The translations under genes were made by a program, and so were the position numbers. A stretch of DNA of 20,343 nt. Origin: CAYGWP01 sp964353455. GTDB lineage: Bacteria; Planctomycetota; Phycisphaerae; FEN-1346. Location of the stretch: positions 1 to 20,343 of the forward strand of contig CAYGWP010000242.1 in NCBI GenBank assembly GCA_964353455.1. Reading direction: 5' to 3'. The notes under the pieces are model-generated. The model did no database searches and was not told the DNA's origin. It saw nothing but the letters and a program-made list of their open reading frames with translations. This document shows, one piece after another, positions 14,562-20,343 of this stretch. Position 1 is the stretch's first letter. Each line of letters opens with the position of its first letter.

Positions 14562-15994
14562 TGACCGAAGGCACGGGCCTGACAACCGCGAGCCTTTGCG
14601 ACCGCATCAAGGAACTTGCGCGCGGGAACCTTGCGGCCCTCCTGACGGGGGATGTCTTCCTCGCCCTGGTCAACATGGCCATCCTCTTCATGGTCAACCG
14701 CGTGTACGCCCGGCCGGGCGACACGGCCGATGCCGGGCGCCTCGCGGTGGTCCTCTCGGTGATGCTTGCGGCGGTGCTGCTTACGACGAGCGGCGTGGCC
14801 CGCGCCGTGACGCTCCGGATTTCCCGCGCGCGGGCCGACGGCGGGCCCGAGCGGGCCGACCGGATCGCCCGGGACATCGGCGGCGGCATCGCGCTGGGCG
14901 TCCTCATCGGCCTGGCCCTTATGGCGCTGGGTCTCGTGGTTCCCGGAGCGGTCCTGGCGGCGGCGCGCGAGTACTGGCCGGAGTGGGCCGACCGCATCGC
15001 CGTGCACGCCGATGCGCTCCAGTTGGGCGCCCTGTGGCTGCCCAGTTACTCGATGGTGCTGGTGATGACGGCGGTCTTCGACGGGTTCCAGCGGATGCGA
15101 TGGAGCATGTTGGCCGAGGAGGGGACGTTTCAGGCGCTGCGGCTCGGCACGGCCGTCCTGGTGATCCTCGTGGCGGGGTGGCCGTGGACCGCCCTGGTTG
15201 GGTCGTGGGCGGCGGCGTATGCCGTCGCCGCGTGCATCATCGGCCTTGAGTTATGGATATTTCTTAGGCGTGAGAAGCAGGCCGTGGCATGGCGGGGCCT
15301 GCCGCTGCGGGGGCTGACGCGCGACGCCGCTTTCATGTTCCTGCCGACGGCGGCCCCGATGCTGTTCTCGCAGGCGGGCGTGCTTGTGGCGTGGGGCGCG
15401 GGCGGCGACACGGCCTCCGCCACGTTCTGGGTGGCGTGGAGCCTGTCGCTGGCGGTCTCGGCGTTCTGCGGGTCCGTCGGAAGAGTGCTGTTCCCGGCGA
15501 TAGCGCGGCTGAGCCGCTCGCCCGACCGGCGTGAGATGTCGCGGGTCCTCCGCCGCGCACTCTGGGGCACCAGCGCCGTGGCATTCGCCTTCATCCTGGC
15601 GGTGCACGCGGTTAAGGGATGGCTCCTGGGATACCTGCACCAGGAGGGGGCCGAGGCGGTCCTGACCGCACTCCTGTTCACAGGGTTCCTGGAGGCGATT
15701 CGGATGGTCTTTAACCCCGTGCTTCTGGCCAGCGGCATGGAGAAGGCGCTGACGGTCCTTGAGTGGCTGGGGCTTGTGGCGGTGCTGGTCGGCGGTTATG
15801 CGGCGGCAGGCGCGTGGGGCGTGGCCGGGCTGGCGGGCGTCTTCGTGGCGGTCTATGTGGCGAGCGCGGCCGTAAGGTTCATCATGGTGGCCCGCGCGAC
15901 GGGGGTGCGGCTGTGGGTGGATGCGGCCGTCGCCACGGCGGCCGTTCTGGCGGTTACGGTCGTTATGCTTACTTTTGAAGTTCGGGCCGTCTAA
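14561..15994 (+). CDS. Wzx/MATE-type polysaccharide flippase
   Basis: This 477-residue, very hydrophobic protein has about 12 to 14 predicted helices and basic loops (RADGGPERADRIARDI, RSPDRREMSRVLRR), as in polysaccharide-transport (PST/Wzx) flippases of the MOP superfamily, which move lipid-linked oligosaccharide across the inner membrane. Characteristic stretches are FLPTAAPMLFSQAG (about 263-276) and a C-terminal helix pair after SGMEKAL. It is the last gene of the operon and its start overlaps the preceding stop. No Wzy polymerase is in the window, so polymerisation genes, if any, lie elsewhere or the product is a single repeat unit. Assignment rests on topology and context more than on strict motifs. 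Confidence 0.82.
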   Translation: MTEGTGLTTASLCDRIKELARGNLAALLTGDVFLALVNMAILFMVNRVYARPGDTADAGRLAVVLSVMLAAVLLTTSGVARAVTLRISRARADGGPERADRIARDIGGGIALGVLIGLALMALGLVVPGAVLAAAREYWPEWADRIAVHADALQLGALWLPSYSMVLVMTAVFDGFQRMRWSMLAEEGTFQALRLGTAVLVILVAGWPWTALVGSWAAAYAVAACIIGLELWIFLRREKQAVAWRGLPLRGLTRDAAFMFLPTAAPMLFSQAGVLVAWGAGGDTASATFWVAWSLSLAVSAFCGSVGRVLFPAIARLSRSPDRREMSRVLRRALWGTSAVAFAFILAVHAVKGWLLGYLHQEGAEAVLTALLFTGFLEAIRMVFNPVLLASGMEKALTVLEWLGLVAVLVGGYAAAGAWGVAGLAGVFVAVYVASAAVRFIMVARATGVRLWVDAAVATAAVLAVTVVMLTFEVRAV

Positions 15995-16003
15995 GGCCGT
16001 TCG

Positions 16004-16126
16004 TTTTAACCGCGGAGAACGCAGAGGACGCAGAGGAAAAATGAGAATTAAAACAAAGACTGTTTATCTTTTAATAATAAATATATTTGTCTTTCTCCGC
16101 GATCTCCGCGTCCTCCGCGGTTAAAC
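16004..16126. repeat. Long inverted repeat with AT-rich centre
   Basis: The left arm, about 16004-16038 (TTTTAACCGCGGAGAACGC onward), is an imperfect complement of the right arm 16092-16126 (ending TCCTCCGCGGTTAAAC), enclosing a markedly AT-rich loop of about 50 bases. It fills most of the gap between the flippase and the oppositely oriented sulfotransferase gene, a fitting place for a bidirectional terminator. Short frames through the arms give repetitive peptides such as LRDLRVLRG, which I consider non-coding. Confidence 0.7.
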
Positions 16127-16140
16127 GGAACGGGAAAAAG

Positions 16141-16215
16141 TCAGTCGAGGTATCCGAGGTTTCGGAGGCGTTCTTCAACGGCGCGCTGTTCGTCGGGGTC
16201 ATGGTCGGGCGTCCC
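16141..16215 (-). other. Out-of-frame coding-like tail behind the sulfotransferase
   Basis: In a different frame of the minus strand, overlapping the sulfotransferase stop, the sequence reads DHDPDEQRAVEERLRNLGYL, D and a stop (16143-16141). An E-E-R-L-R-x-LGY ending is a recurrent C-terminus in bacterial sulfatases and related proteins. It has no start of its own. It may be a frameshifted extension of the sulfotransferase or the remnant of another gene. Confidence 0.35.
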
Positions 16216-17032
16216 AGCCGAAATCGACGCCCAGGTACTCGTACAGCCGCCGGTTATGCGGCGCGAAGAACTCCTGAAGCGGCCGCCGGATGGCCGCGTC
16301 GGGCTGCTCGTACTCGCAGGCGTTGTGTATCTCGCACTTCTCCGGCGCCCAGGGGCGGATGCCGAGAAACTCGCAGCACTCGCGGACGCCCCGGCGCGGG
16401 TCGGCCAGGAGGTCCTCGGTCTTCAGGACCAGCATCTGCTCCTTCGGGAAATGCCGGCGCCAATCCATAATCTGATCGACATATATGCCCCGAGCGATGT
16501 AACTGCGCCGCTGGTGTATGACGCTGTAGTAGTCCGGGTCGGCCTTCATCTTTTCGATTTCCGGGGCCAGCCGCGCGGTCTCGGCGTCGAGCGCTTCCTC
16601 GAGGGGGACCTTCTCGCCGCCGGTTTTGACCTCGAAGTAATACTGCGATATGGCCCGGTCCACCGGGTTTCTGAGCGTGATGATGAGTTTGGCCTGCGGC
16701 ACGGCCTGGGCGGCACGCTCGGCCGCGCGGGGGTGAAAGAGGTAGTACGGGCTGGCCTCGCCGGTGACGTGCCTCTCGCCGCCCGTCCGCGACGCCAGGC
16801 GCAGTGCGGCCCTCAGCGGGAAGTTCGCGCGGTACCACCCCAGGCCCTTCGGGTAATGGATGTCGAAGAAGTGGACCTCCTTGGTCCGCGACGGATGGAC
16901 GCACGGGTGCTCCACGAGGTATCGGTACAGCGAGGTTGTGCCGGCCCTGGCTGCGCCGATGATGATGAAGTCCGGCAGTGCCCGCAGGCCGCTGGTGGCC
17001 AGCCGCGCCGCCATGCCGAGTTTCTTGAACAC
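16199..17032 (-). CDS. PAPS-dependent sulfotransferase
   Basis: This 277-residue sulfotransferase carries both PAPS sites: the 5'-phosphosulfate loop FIIIGAARAGTTSLYRYL (22-39) and the 3'-phosphate site ITLRNPVDRAISQYYFE (118-134, with R121 and S129). KEVHFFDIHYPKGLGWYRANF (51-71) is typical of the bacterial/NDST-like branch that sulfates carbohydrates. It would move sulfate from PAPS to a sugar hydroxyl or amine. The GTG at 17032 is chosen: GAGGG lies 6 bases upstream, and the best promoter (17097-17125) would start transcripts inside the longer frame that opens at 17125. It is convergent with the glycan operon and divergent from the DPM1-like gene, so its substrate is probably that glycan. 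The residues after the stop look coding in another frame. Confidence 0.88.
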   Translation of the reverse strand: MFKKLGMAARLATSGLRALPDFIIIGAARAGTTSLYRYLVEHPCVHPSRTKEVHFFDIHYPKGLGWYRANFPLRAALRLASRTGGERHVTGEASPYYLFHPRAAERAAQAVPQAKLIITLRNPVDRAISQYYFEVKTGGEKVPLEEALDAETARLAPEIEKMKADPDYYSVIHQRRSYIARGIYVDQIMDWRRHFPKEQMLVLKTEDLLADPRRGVRECCEFLGIRPWAPEKCEIHNACEYEQPDAAIRRPLQEFFAPHNRRLYEYLGVDFGWDARP

Positions 17033-17096
17033 GCTGTGCCCTCGTTTGCCTGCCCTGTGTCCGCCGGGCGGCGACTTGCCGCCGAAAAGCAGGCAC

Positions 17097-17125
17097 AAGA
17101 TACAGTCTGGGCCGGATGGATGCAA
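17097..17125 (-). promoter_or_regulatory. Promoter of the sulfotransferase gene
   Basis: On the minus strand TTGCAT (17125-17120), 17 bases, TATCTT (17102-17097). Transcription would begin near 17090, about 58 bases before the GTG at 17032. Confidence 0.45.
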
Positions 17126-17153
17126 GCGCCCAGCCCTGACGCCCTGTCGCCCC

Positions 17154-17182
17154 TTGAGTGGCGGGCCGAACCCGGCTATGAT
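17154..17182 (+). promoter_or_regulatory. Promoter of the DPM1-like GT2 / DUF2304 operon
   Basis: TTGAGT (17154-17159), 17 bases, TATGAT (17177-17182). The start would be near 17189, about 30 bases before the GTG at 17218. It is divergent from the sulfotransferase promoter, with -35 boxes about 30 bases apart. Confidence 0.55.
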
Positions 17183-17217
17183 GGCGGCCCGTGTGATGTC
17201 TGTGTAGGAGTCGCCGA

Positions 17218-17991
17218 GTGGATGCAGCGAGCGCGGCCAGTCCGGGCGGTCCGGCAGTGGGCCTCGGCCCGCGCCGCGCGCTGGTCGTCGTCCCCGCGTA
17301 CAACGAGGCGGATGCGATCGGGTGGGTGGTGCGGGACCTTAAGCGGCACGCCCCGTGGGCCGACGTGCTGGTGGTCAACGACGGCTCGGCCGATGACACG
17401 TCGCAGGCCGCCCGCGCCGCAGGCGCAAAGACCATCGACCTGCCGGTCAACCTCGGCATCGGCGGGGCGGTCCAGACCGGGTACCGCTACGCCTGGGAGC
17501 ACGGGTACGATGTCGTATTCCAGTTCGACGGCGACGGTCAGCATCGTGCGAAGCGTCTGGCGGACCTGGCGGCGCCGCTGTTGACGGCCGAGGCCGACCT
17601 GGTGGTCGGGTCGCGGTTCCTGCGGCCGCGCGGCATGACGGCCACGGGGATGCGCCTGGTGGGCATCAAGGTGCTTGCGGCGGCGGTCTCGAAGGTGCTC
17701 GGGCATCGGATAACGGACCCGACGTCGGGCTTCCGTGCGGCGGGGCGTCGGGCGATCGAACTTTTCGCCCAGGAGTATCCGCAGGATTATCCGGAGCCGG
17801 AATCGCTTGTGCTGGTGCACCGGCAGGGCCTCAGGGTGAAGGAGGTTCCGGCCGCGATGCGGCGACGGCGCGGCGGGGTGTCATCCATCGGATTATGGAT
17901 AGGCTTACATTACATGACGAAGGTGCTGCTGGCCGTCCTGATGGACGCCTTCAAGGCGCCCGTCCGGCTTGACGAGGAGGTCGCTCCATGA
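17218..17991 (+). CDS. DPM1-like GT2 glycosyltransferase
   Basis: This 257-residue GT-A enzyme resembles dolichol/polyprenyl-phosphate mannosyl- or glucosyltransferases. Motifs are VVVPAYNEADAIG (23-35), VVNDGSADDTSQ (52-63), NLGIGGAVQTGYRYA (78-92) and FDGDGQH (103-109), with D104 and D106 binding the metal-nucleotide sugar, then DPTSGFRA and a RRRRGGVSSI segment. Such enzymes make polyprenyl-phosphate sugars, the donors used by GT39-type membrane transferases like the one at 7134-8855. The GTG start has TAGGAG 7 bases upstream. It overlaps the DUF2304 gene by four bases (ATGA), a widespread pairing. It lacks the two C-terminal helices of longer DPM-type proteins; DUF2304 may supply them. 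Confidence 0.9.
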   Translation: MDAASAASPGGPAVGLGPRRALVVVPAYNEADAIGWVVRDLKRHAPWADVLVVNDGSADDTSQAARAAGAKTIDLPVNLGIGGAVQTGYRYAWEHGYDVVFQFDGDGQHRAKRLADLAAPLLTAEADLVVGSRFLRPRGMTATGMRLVGIKVLAAAVSKVLGHRITDPTSGFRAAGRRAIELFAQEYPQDYPEPESLVLVHRQGLRVKEVPAAMRRRRGGVSSIGLWIGLHYMTKVLLAVLMDAFKAPVRLDEEVAP

Positions 17992-18395
17992 TCTGGACGC
18001 AGCGTATCGTGCTCATCCTGATGGGCCTGGCCCTGCTGGGCCTGACCCTGGAGTTGATCCGGAAGCGCCGGCTGCGCGAGGAGTACGCGGTCCTGTGGGT
18101 GTGCACGGGTCTGATGCTCCTGGGGTTCGCCGTGATGGACCGCGCGCTGGTGGGCCTGGCGGGCTGGCTGCACCTGGAGAACGCGACGCTGCTGGCGCTC
18201 TTGTGCTTTGTGTTTCTTGCGGCGATCGTGCTGCATTACTCGGTGGTGATCTCGCGGCACTCGGAGCGCGAGAAGAACCTGGCGCAGGAAATTGCGCTCC
18301 TGAGGGATGAACTTCAGAAGTTGCGGGCCGAGTTGCGGGAGGCCCCGCCCGCCCCCGCCGAGCCGAAACCGCGCCCGCCCGCGCTTCGCACGTAA
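17988..18395 (+). CDS. DUF2304 membrane protein
   Basis: This 135-residue protein has three hydrophobic helices (about residues 5-22, 33-52 and 64-86), the motif LRKRRLREEYAVLW-like at 24-37 (RKRRLREEYAVLWV), then a coiled-coil stretch (about 90-118, EREKNLAQEIALLRDELQKL) and a Pro/Ala-rich tail. This is the DUF2304 pattern. Members sit next to DPM1-like GT2 genes, as here with a four-base overlap, and are thought to help membrane attachment or sugar transfer, although the biochemical role is not settled. Transcription probably ends at the large hairpin that begins one base after its stop. Confidence 0.88.
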   Translation: MIWTQRIVLILMGLALLGLTLELIRKRRLREEYAVLWVCTGLMLLGFAVMDRALVGLAGWLHLENATLLALLCFVFLAAIVLHYSVVISRHSEREKNLAQEIALLRDELQKLRAELREAPPAPAEPKPRPPALRT

Positions 18396-18467
18396 GTTTA
18401 GCCGCGACTCGAAGAGGAGCGCGTGTGGCCGCCCGAACATGCGCTCCTCTTCGAGTCGCGGCTAAAC
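18396..18467. terminator. 27-bp perfect inverted repeat, probable bidirectional terminator
   Basis: The left arm 18396-18422 and right arm 18441-18467 are perfectly complementary over 27 bases, starting GTTTAGCCGCGACTCGAAG. The pairing can continue inward in RNA through a G-U pair at 18423/18440 to leave a 10-base loop. It begins directly after the DUF2304 stop and ends before the metY promoter. The sequence matches the TTTAGCCGCGA hairpin family at 11168 and 20021. No T run follows, so termination is inferred from position and strength. Confidence 0.75.
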
Positions 18468-18504
18468 GTGCGCACCCCGCCGGCGCGGCGCCCGGGATTT
18501 TGTG

Positions 18505-18533
18505 TTGACCCGCCCCCGAAATTGCCGTATATT
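18505..18533 (+). promoter_or_regulatory. Promoter of the metY-metX operon
   Basis: TTGACC (18505-18510), 17 bases, TATATT (18528-18533). The expected start near 18540 is about 17 bases before the SAM riboswitch P1 stem, which fits the usual layout. Confidence 0.75.
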
Positions 18534-18556
18534 CCACCTGACAACTGAATAGGCAA

Positions 18557-18661
18557 TCTTATCGAGAGTGGCTGAGGGAAGGGCCCTACGAAGCCACAGC
18601 AACCGGGTCGCCCAGGCGACTGCTGGTGCTAACTCCCGCCCCTGCAAGGGGGAAGATAAGA
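18557..18661 (+). ncRNA. SAM-I (S-box) riboswitch
   Basis: The conserved aptamer core reads in order: TCTTATC (18557-18563, P1), GAGAGTGG, GAGGGA and GGCCC, GAAGCC, CAGCAACC, a variable P3 hairpin (GGTCGCCCAGGCGAC), GGTGCTAACTCC (P4 side) and the closing GATAAGA (18655-18661), which pairs exactly with the P1 left arm. These are hallmarks of SAM-I. Bound SAM stabilises P1. The sequence AGATAAG (18654-18660) can instead pair with CTTATCT (18692-18698) inside the terminator, giving an antiterminator, so high SAM should stop transcription before metY. Confidence 0.95.
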
Positions 18662-18685
18662 GAGAGCCCGCGAAGTAAGCGCAAG

Positions 18686-18713
18686 CCTCTTCTTATCTAA
18701 GAAGAGGTTTTTT
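18686..18713 (+). terminator. Riboswitch-controlled intrinsic terminator
   Basis: CCTCTTCTT (18686-18694), loop ATCT, AAGAAGAGG (18699-18707), then six T (18708-18713): a textbook intrinsic terminator. Its left arm and loop overlap the segment that can pair with the 3' side of riboswitch P1, so it is the off state of metY expression. Confidence 0.93.
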
Positions 18714-18732
18714 GTTTAAGGGCGAAACAACC

Positions 18733-20016
18733 ATGGCCAAGCAAGAGTTTCACGGATTCGACACCCTGGCGCTGCACGCGGGCCATAAGCCCGACGCCGA
18801 GACCGGCGCGCGGGCCGTCCCCATCTGGCAGACCACCAGTTTCGTCTTCAGGGACACCGCCCATGCCGCGCGGCTCTTCGCACTCGAAGAGGCCGGAAAC
18901 ATCTACACCCGTATCATGAACCCGACGACCGACGTGCTTGAGAAGCGCATCGCGGCACTCGAGGGCGGCCTGGCCGGCCTGGCGTTCTCCAGCGGCATGG
19001 CGGCCATCTCGGCCGGCCTCCTCACACTCTGCCGGGAGGGCGACGAGATCGTCTCCACCACGCGCCTCTACGGCGGCACGGTCACGCTCTTCACCGCCAC
19101 ACTGCCGCGCATGGGCATACGCGTCAGGTTCGTCGATAGCGATGAGGCACGCGACTTCGCCTCCGCAATCTCCGACCGCACCAGGGTCGTATTCCTGGAG
19201 ACCATCGGCAACCCCAAACTCACCGTGCCCGACCTTGCGGGGATCGCGAAGGCCGCCCGCGCGCGCGGCGTGCCGGTCATGGTCGATAACACGACCGCGT
19301 CGCCGGCCCTGTGCCGGCCCATCGAGCACGGCTGCGACCTCGTCGTCCACAGCCTCACGAAGTATCTGGGCGGCCACGGGAACTCCATCGGCGGCGTGCT
19401 GGTCGATAGCGGCAGGTTCGCCTGGGACAGCGGCAGGTTCCCGGAATTTGTGGAACCTGACCCGAGTTATCACGGCGTCCGGTTCTGGGATCGTTTCGGC
19501 CCGGCGGCGTTTGCCGCCCGCACCCGCGTCAAGACCCTGCGCGACCTGGGCGGCTGCATCAGCCCCTTCAACGCGTTCCTCATTATTCAGGGCGTTGAGA
19601 CGCTGCGCCTGAGGATGGAGCGGCACTCGGAGAACGCGCTGGCGGTGGCGAAGTTCCTCGAGAGCCACAAGAAGGCGGCGTGGGTGCTGTATCCGGCCCT
19701 GAAGAGCCACCCGTCCTACAGGCGGGCCCGCGAGTACCTGCCCGACGGGGCGAGCGGCCTGGTGGGCTTCGGCGTGAAGGGCGGCATGAAGGCCGGGCGG
19801 CGGTTCATCGAAGGGCTGCGCCTCTTCAGCCACCTGGCCAATATCGGCGATGCCCGCAGCCTGGCCATCCATCCGGCTTCCACCACTCATCAGCAGTTGA
19901 CCGAGGAAGAGCAGCGGCAGGCGGGCGTGACGCCCGACTTCGTGCGCCTGTCGGTCGGCCTCGAGACCATCGACGACATCCTGGCCGACCTCGATGGTGC
20001 GCTCGCCAAGGCATAA
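18733..20016 (+). CDS. metY: O-acetylhomoserine aminocarboxypropyltransferase (sulfhydrylase)
   Basis: This 427-residue, full-length PLP enzyme of the Cys/Met metabolism family converts O-acetylhomoserine and sulfide to homocysteine, the direct sulfhydrylation route to methionine. Visible features are FDTLALHAGHKPD (9-21), PIWQTTSF (30-37), YTRIMNPTTDVLEKRIAALEGG (58-79), SSGMAA (86-91), VDNTTASP (184-191) and HSLTKYLGGHGNSIGG (206-221), with Lys210 as the Schiff-base lysine. The ATG at 18733 is preferred; the frame opens at a TTG (18712) that lies inside the terminator. Expression is controlled by the SAM-I riboswitch. metX follows 53 bases downstream, so substrate and enzyme are made together. 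The identical GGCGAAACAA precedes both starts. Confidence 0.95.
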   Translation: MAKQEFHGFDTLALHAGHKPDAETGARAVPIWQTTSFVFRDTAHAARLFALEEAGNIYTRIMNPTTDVLEKRIAALEGGLAGLAFSSGMAAISAGLLTLCREGDEIVSTTRLYGGTVTLFTATLPRMGIRVRFVDSDEARDFASAISDRTRVVFLETIGNPKLTVPDLAGIAKAARARGVPVMVDNTTASPALCRPIEHGCDLVVHSLTKYLGGHGNSIGGVLVDSGRFAWDSGRFPEFVEPDPSYHGVRFWDRFGPAAFAARTRVKTLRDLGGCISPFNAFLIIQGVETLRLRMERHSENALAVAKFLESHKKAAWVLYPALKSHPSYRRAREYLPDGASGLVGFGVKGGMKAGRRFIEGLRLFSHLANIGDARSLAIHPASTTHQQLTEEEQRQAGVTPDFVRLSVGLETIDDILADLDGALAKA

Positions 20017-20020
20017 ACGA

Positions 20021-20047
20021 TTTTTAGCCGCGACCCGAAGGGTCGCG
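20021..20047. repeat. TTTAGCCGCGA-family hairpin between metY and metX
   Basis: After TTTTTAGC, the arms CGCGACCC (20029-20036) and GGGTCGCG (20040-20047) form an 8-bp stem around a GAA loop. The same frame, with a different but still paired stem, is found at 11174-11194. The hairpin may tune the metX to metY ratio. Confidence 0.65.
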
Positions 20048-20069
20048 CGTTTGTAGCGAGGCGAAACAA

Positions 20070-20343
20070 GTGTCAATCGACGACGTCATCCCGATAGCCG
20101 ATGAAAGCCGCCTGGGCGGATCGCAGAGCGTGGGCCTCGTGGAAACGAAATCCTTCACGTTCGCCCAGCCGCCCGGCGAACTGGAATTGGAGTGCGGCCA
20201 CAAACTCGGGCCTGTCACGCTGGCCTACGAGACGTACGGAACGCTCTCGAAGCGGCGCGATAACGCCGTCCTCCTGCTGCACGCCCTTTCGGGCGACGCC
20301 CACGTGGCCGGCTACCTCACGCGCGATGACAAGAAGCCCGGCT
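20070..20343 (+). CDS. metX: Homoserine O-acetyltransferase, 5' part (cut by window end)
   Basis: The visible 91 residues start at a GTG (VSIDDVIPIADESR) with GAGG about 8 bases upstream, and continue SVGLVETKSFTFAQ, LGPVTLAYETYGTLSKRRDN, AVLLLHALSGDAHVAGYL and DDKKPG. This is the N-terminal signature of MetX alpha/beta-hydrolases, where the HALSGDAH region forms the oxyanion side and KPGWW would follow. The catalytic Ser, Asp and His lie beyond the window. It acetylates (or, in some bacteria, succinylates) homoserine, giving the substrate of the upstream metY product. The two form one operon under the SAM riboswitch. Confidence 0.93.
   Translation, partial: MSIDDVIPIADESRLGGSQSVGLVETKSFTFAQPPGELELECGHKLGPVTLAYETYGTLSKRRDNAVLLLHALSGDAHVAGYLTRDDKKPG

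Noticed and set aside
15921..16470. Short frames across the inverted repeat at 16004-16126 (peptides such as LRDLRVLRG)
   Set aside because: They are translations of a repeated DNA element, not conserved proteins.
17033..17125. Longer N-terminus of the sulfotransferase from the ATG at 17125
   Set aside because: The added residues are Gly/Cys-rich and atypical; the best promoter lies inside this stretch, and GTG 17032 has a ribosome site.
18712..18732. TTG start for metY seven codons upstream
   Set aside because: It lies in the T run of the riboswitch terminator; the ATG at 18733 gives the normal family length.
18697..20076. A 459-codon antisense frame opposite metY, and similar ones opposite the aminotransferase (10010-11368), methyltransferase (13383-14585) and GT39 (7306-8592) genes
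   Set aside because: All lie opposite genes with strong family motifs, lack motifs of their own and run through riboswitch or intergenic hairpins.

Overview
The window looks like a high-GC chromosome segment from a planctomycete (Planctomycetota, Phycisphaerae-like or a relative). The reasons are a LEPR-XLL motif at the N-terminus of a giant secreted protein, a dockerin-like C-terminus on the same protein, two PEP-CTERM sorting signals, and a pseudopilin-like domain ending in an FADGxV motif of the planctomycete H-X9-DG type. The taxon is inferred from protein families only.

Region 1 (1-5200): a DUF4190 membrane protein with a pseudopilin-like tail, then a 1361-residue multidomain secreted metalloprotease. 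Region 2 (about 5158-7248): a visibly more AT-rich 2-kb segment with two divergent PEP-CTERM genes and the 5' stub of a second LEPR-XLL gene. It is bounded by a perfect 41-bp direct repeat. The repeat is the 3' end of the neighbouring glycosyltransferase gene and is itself a near-palindrome. Removing one repeat plus the segment restores a normal convergent protease/glycosyltransferase pair, so this looks like an insertion or rearrangement. Region 3 (7134-8855, minus strand): a GT39-like membrane glycosyltransferase.

Region 4 (8882-15994, plus strand): a surface-glycan operon of eight tightly packed genes: GT2 glycosyltransferase, DegT/StrS sugar aminotransferase, zinc-ribbon methyltransferase, hexapeptide acyltransferase, Alg14/PssD-like protein, second methyltransferase, Alg13/PssE-like protein and Wzx-type flippase. 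Four junctions overlap or nearly touch. Region 5 (16141-18395): a sulfotransferase on the minus strand, divergent from a DPM1-like GT2 gene coupled to a DUF2304 gene. Together these suggest an aminated, acylated, methylated and perhaps sulfated polysaccharide that is flipped across the inner membrane.

Region 6 (18505-20343): methionine synthesis. A clear promoter, a SAM-I riboswitch and an intrinsic terminator precede metY, followed by the start of metX, which is cut by the window edge.

Intergenic gaps carry a family of TTAGCCGC palindromes with covarying stems, and nine promoter-like TTGnnn-N16/17-TAnnnn pairs were found. No rRNA, tRNA, CRISPR array, transposase or integrase was seen. No intergenic gap exceeds 300 bases.
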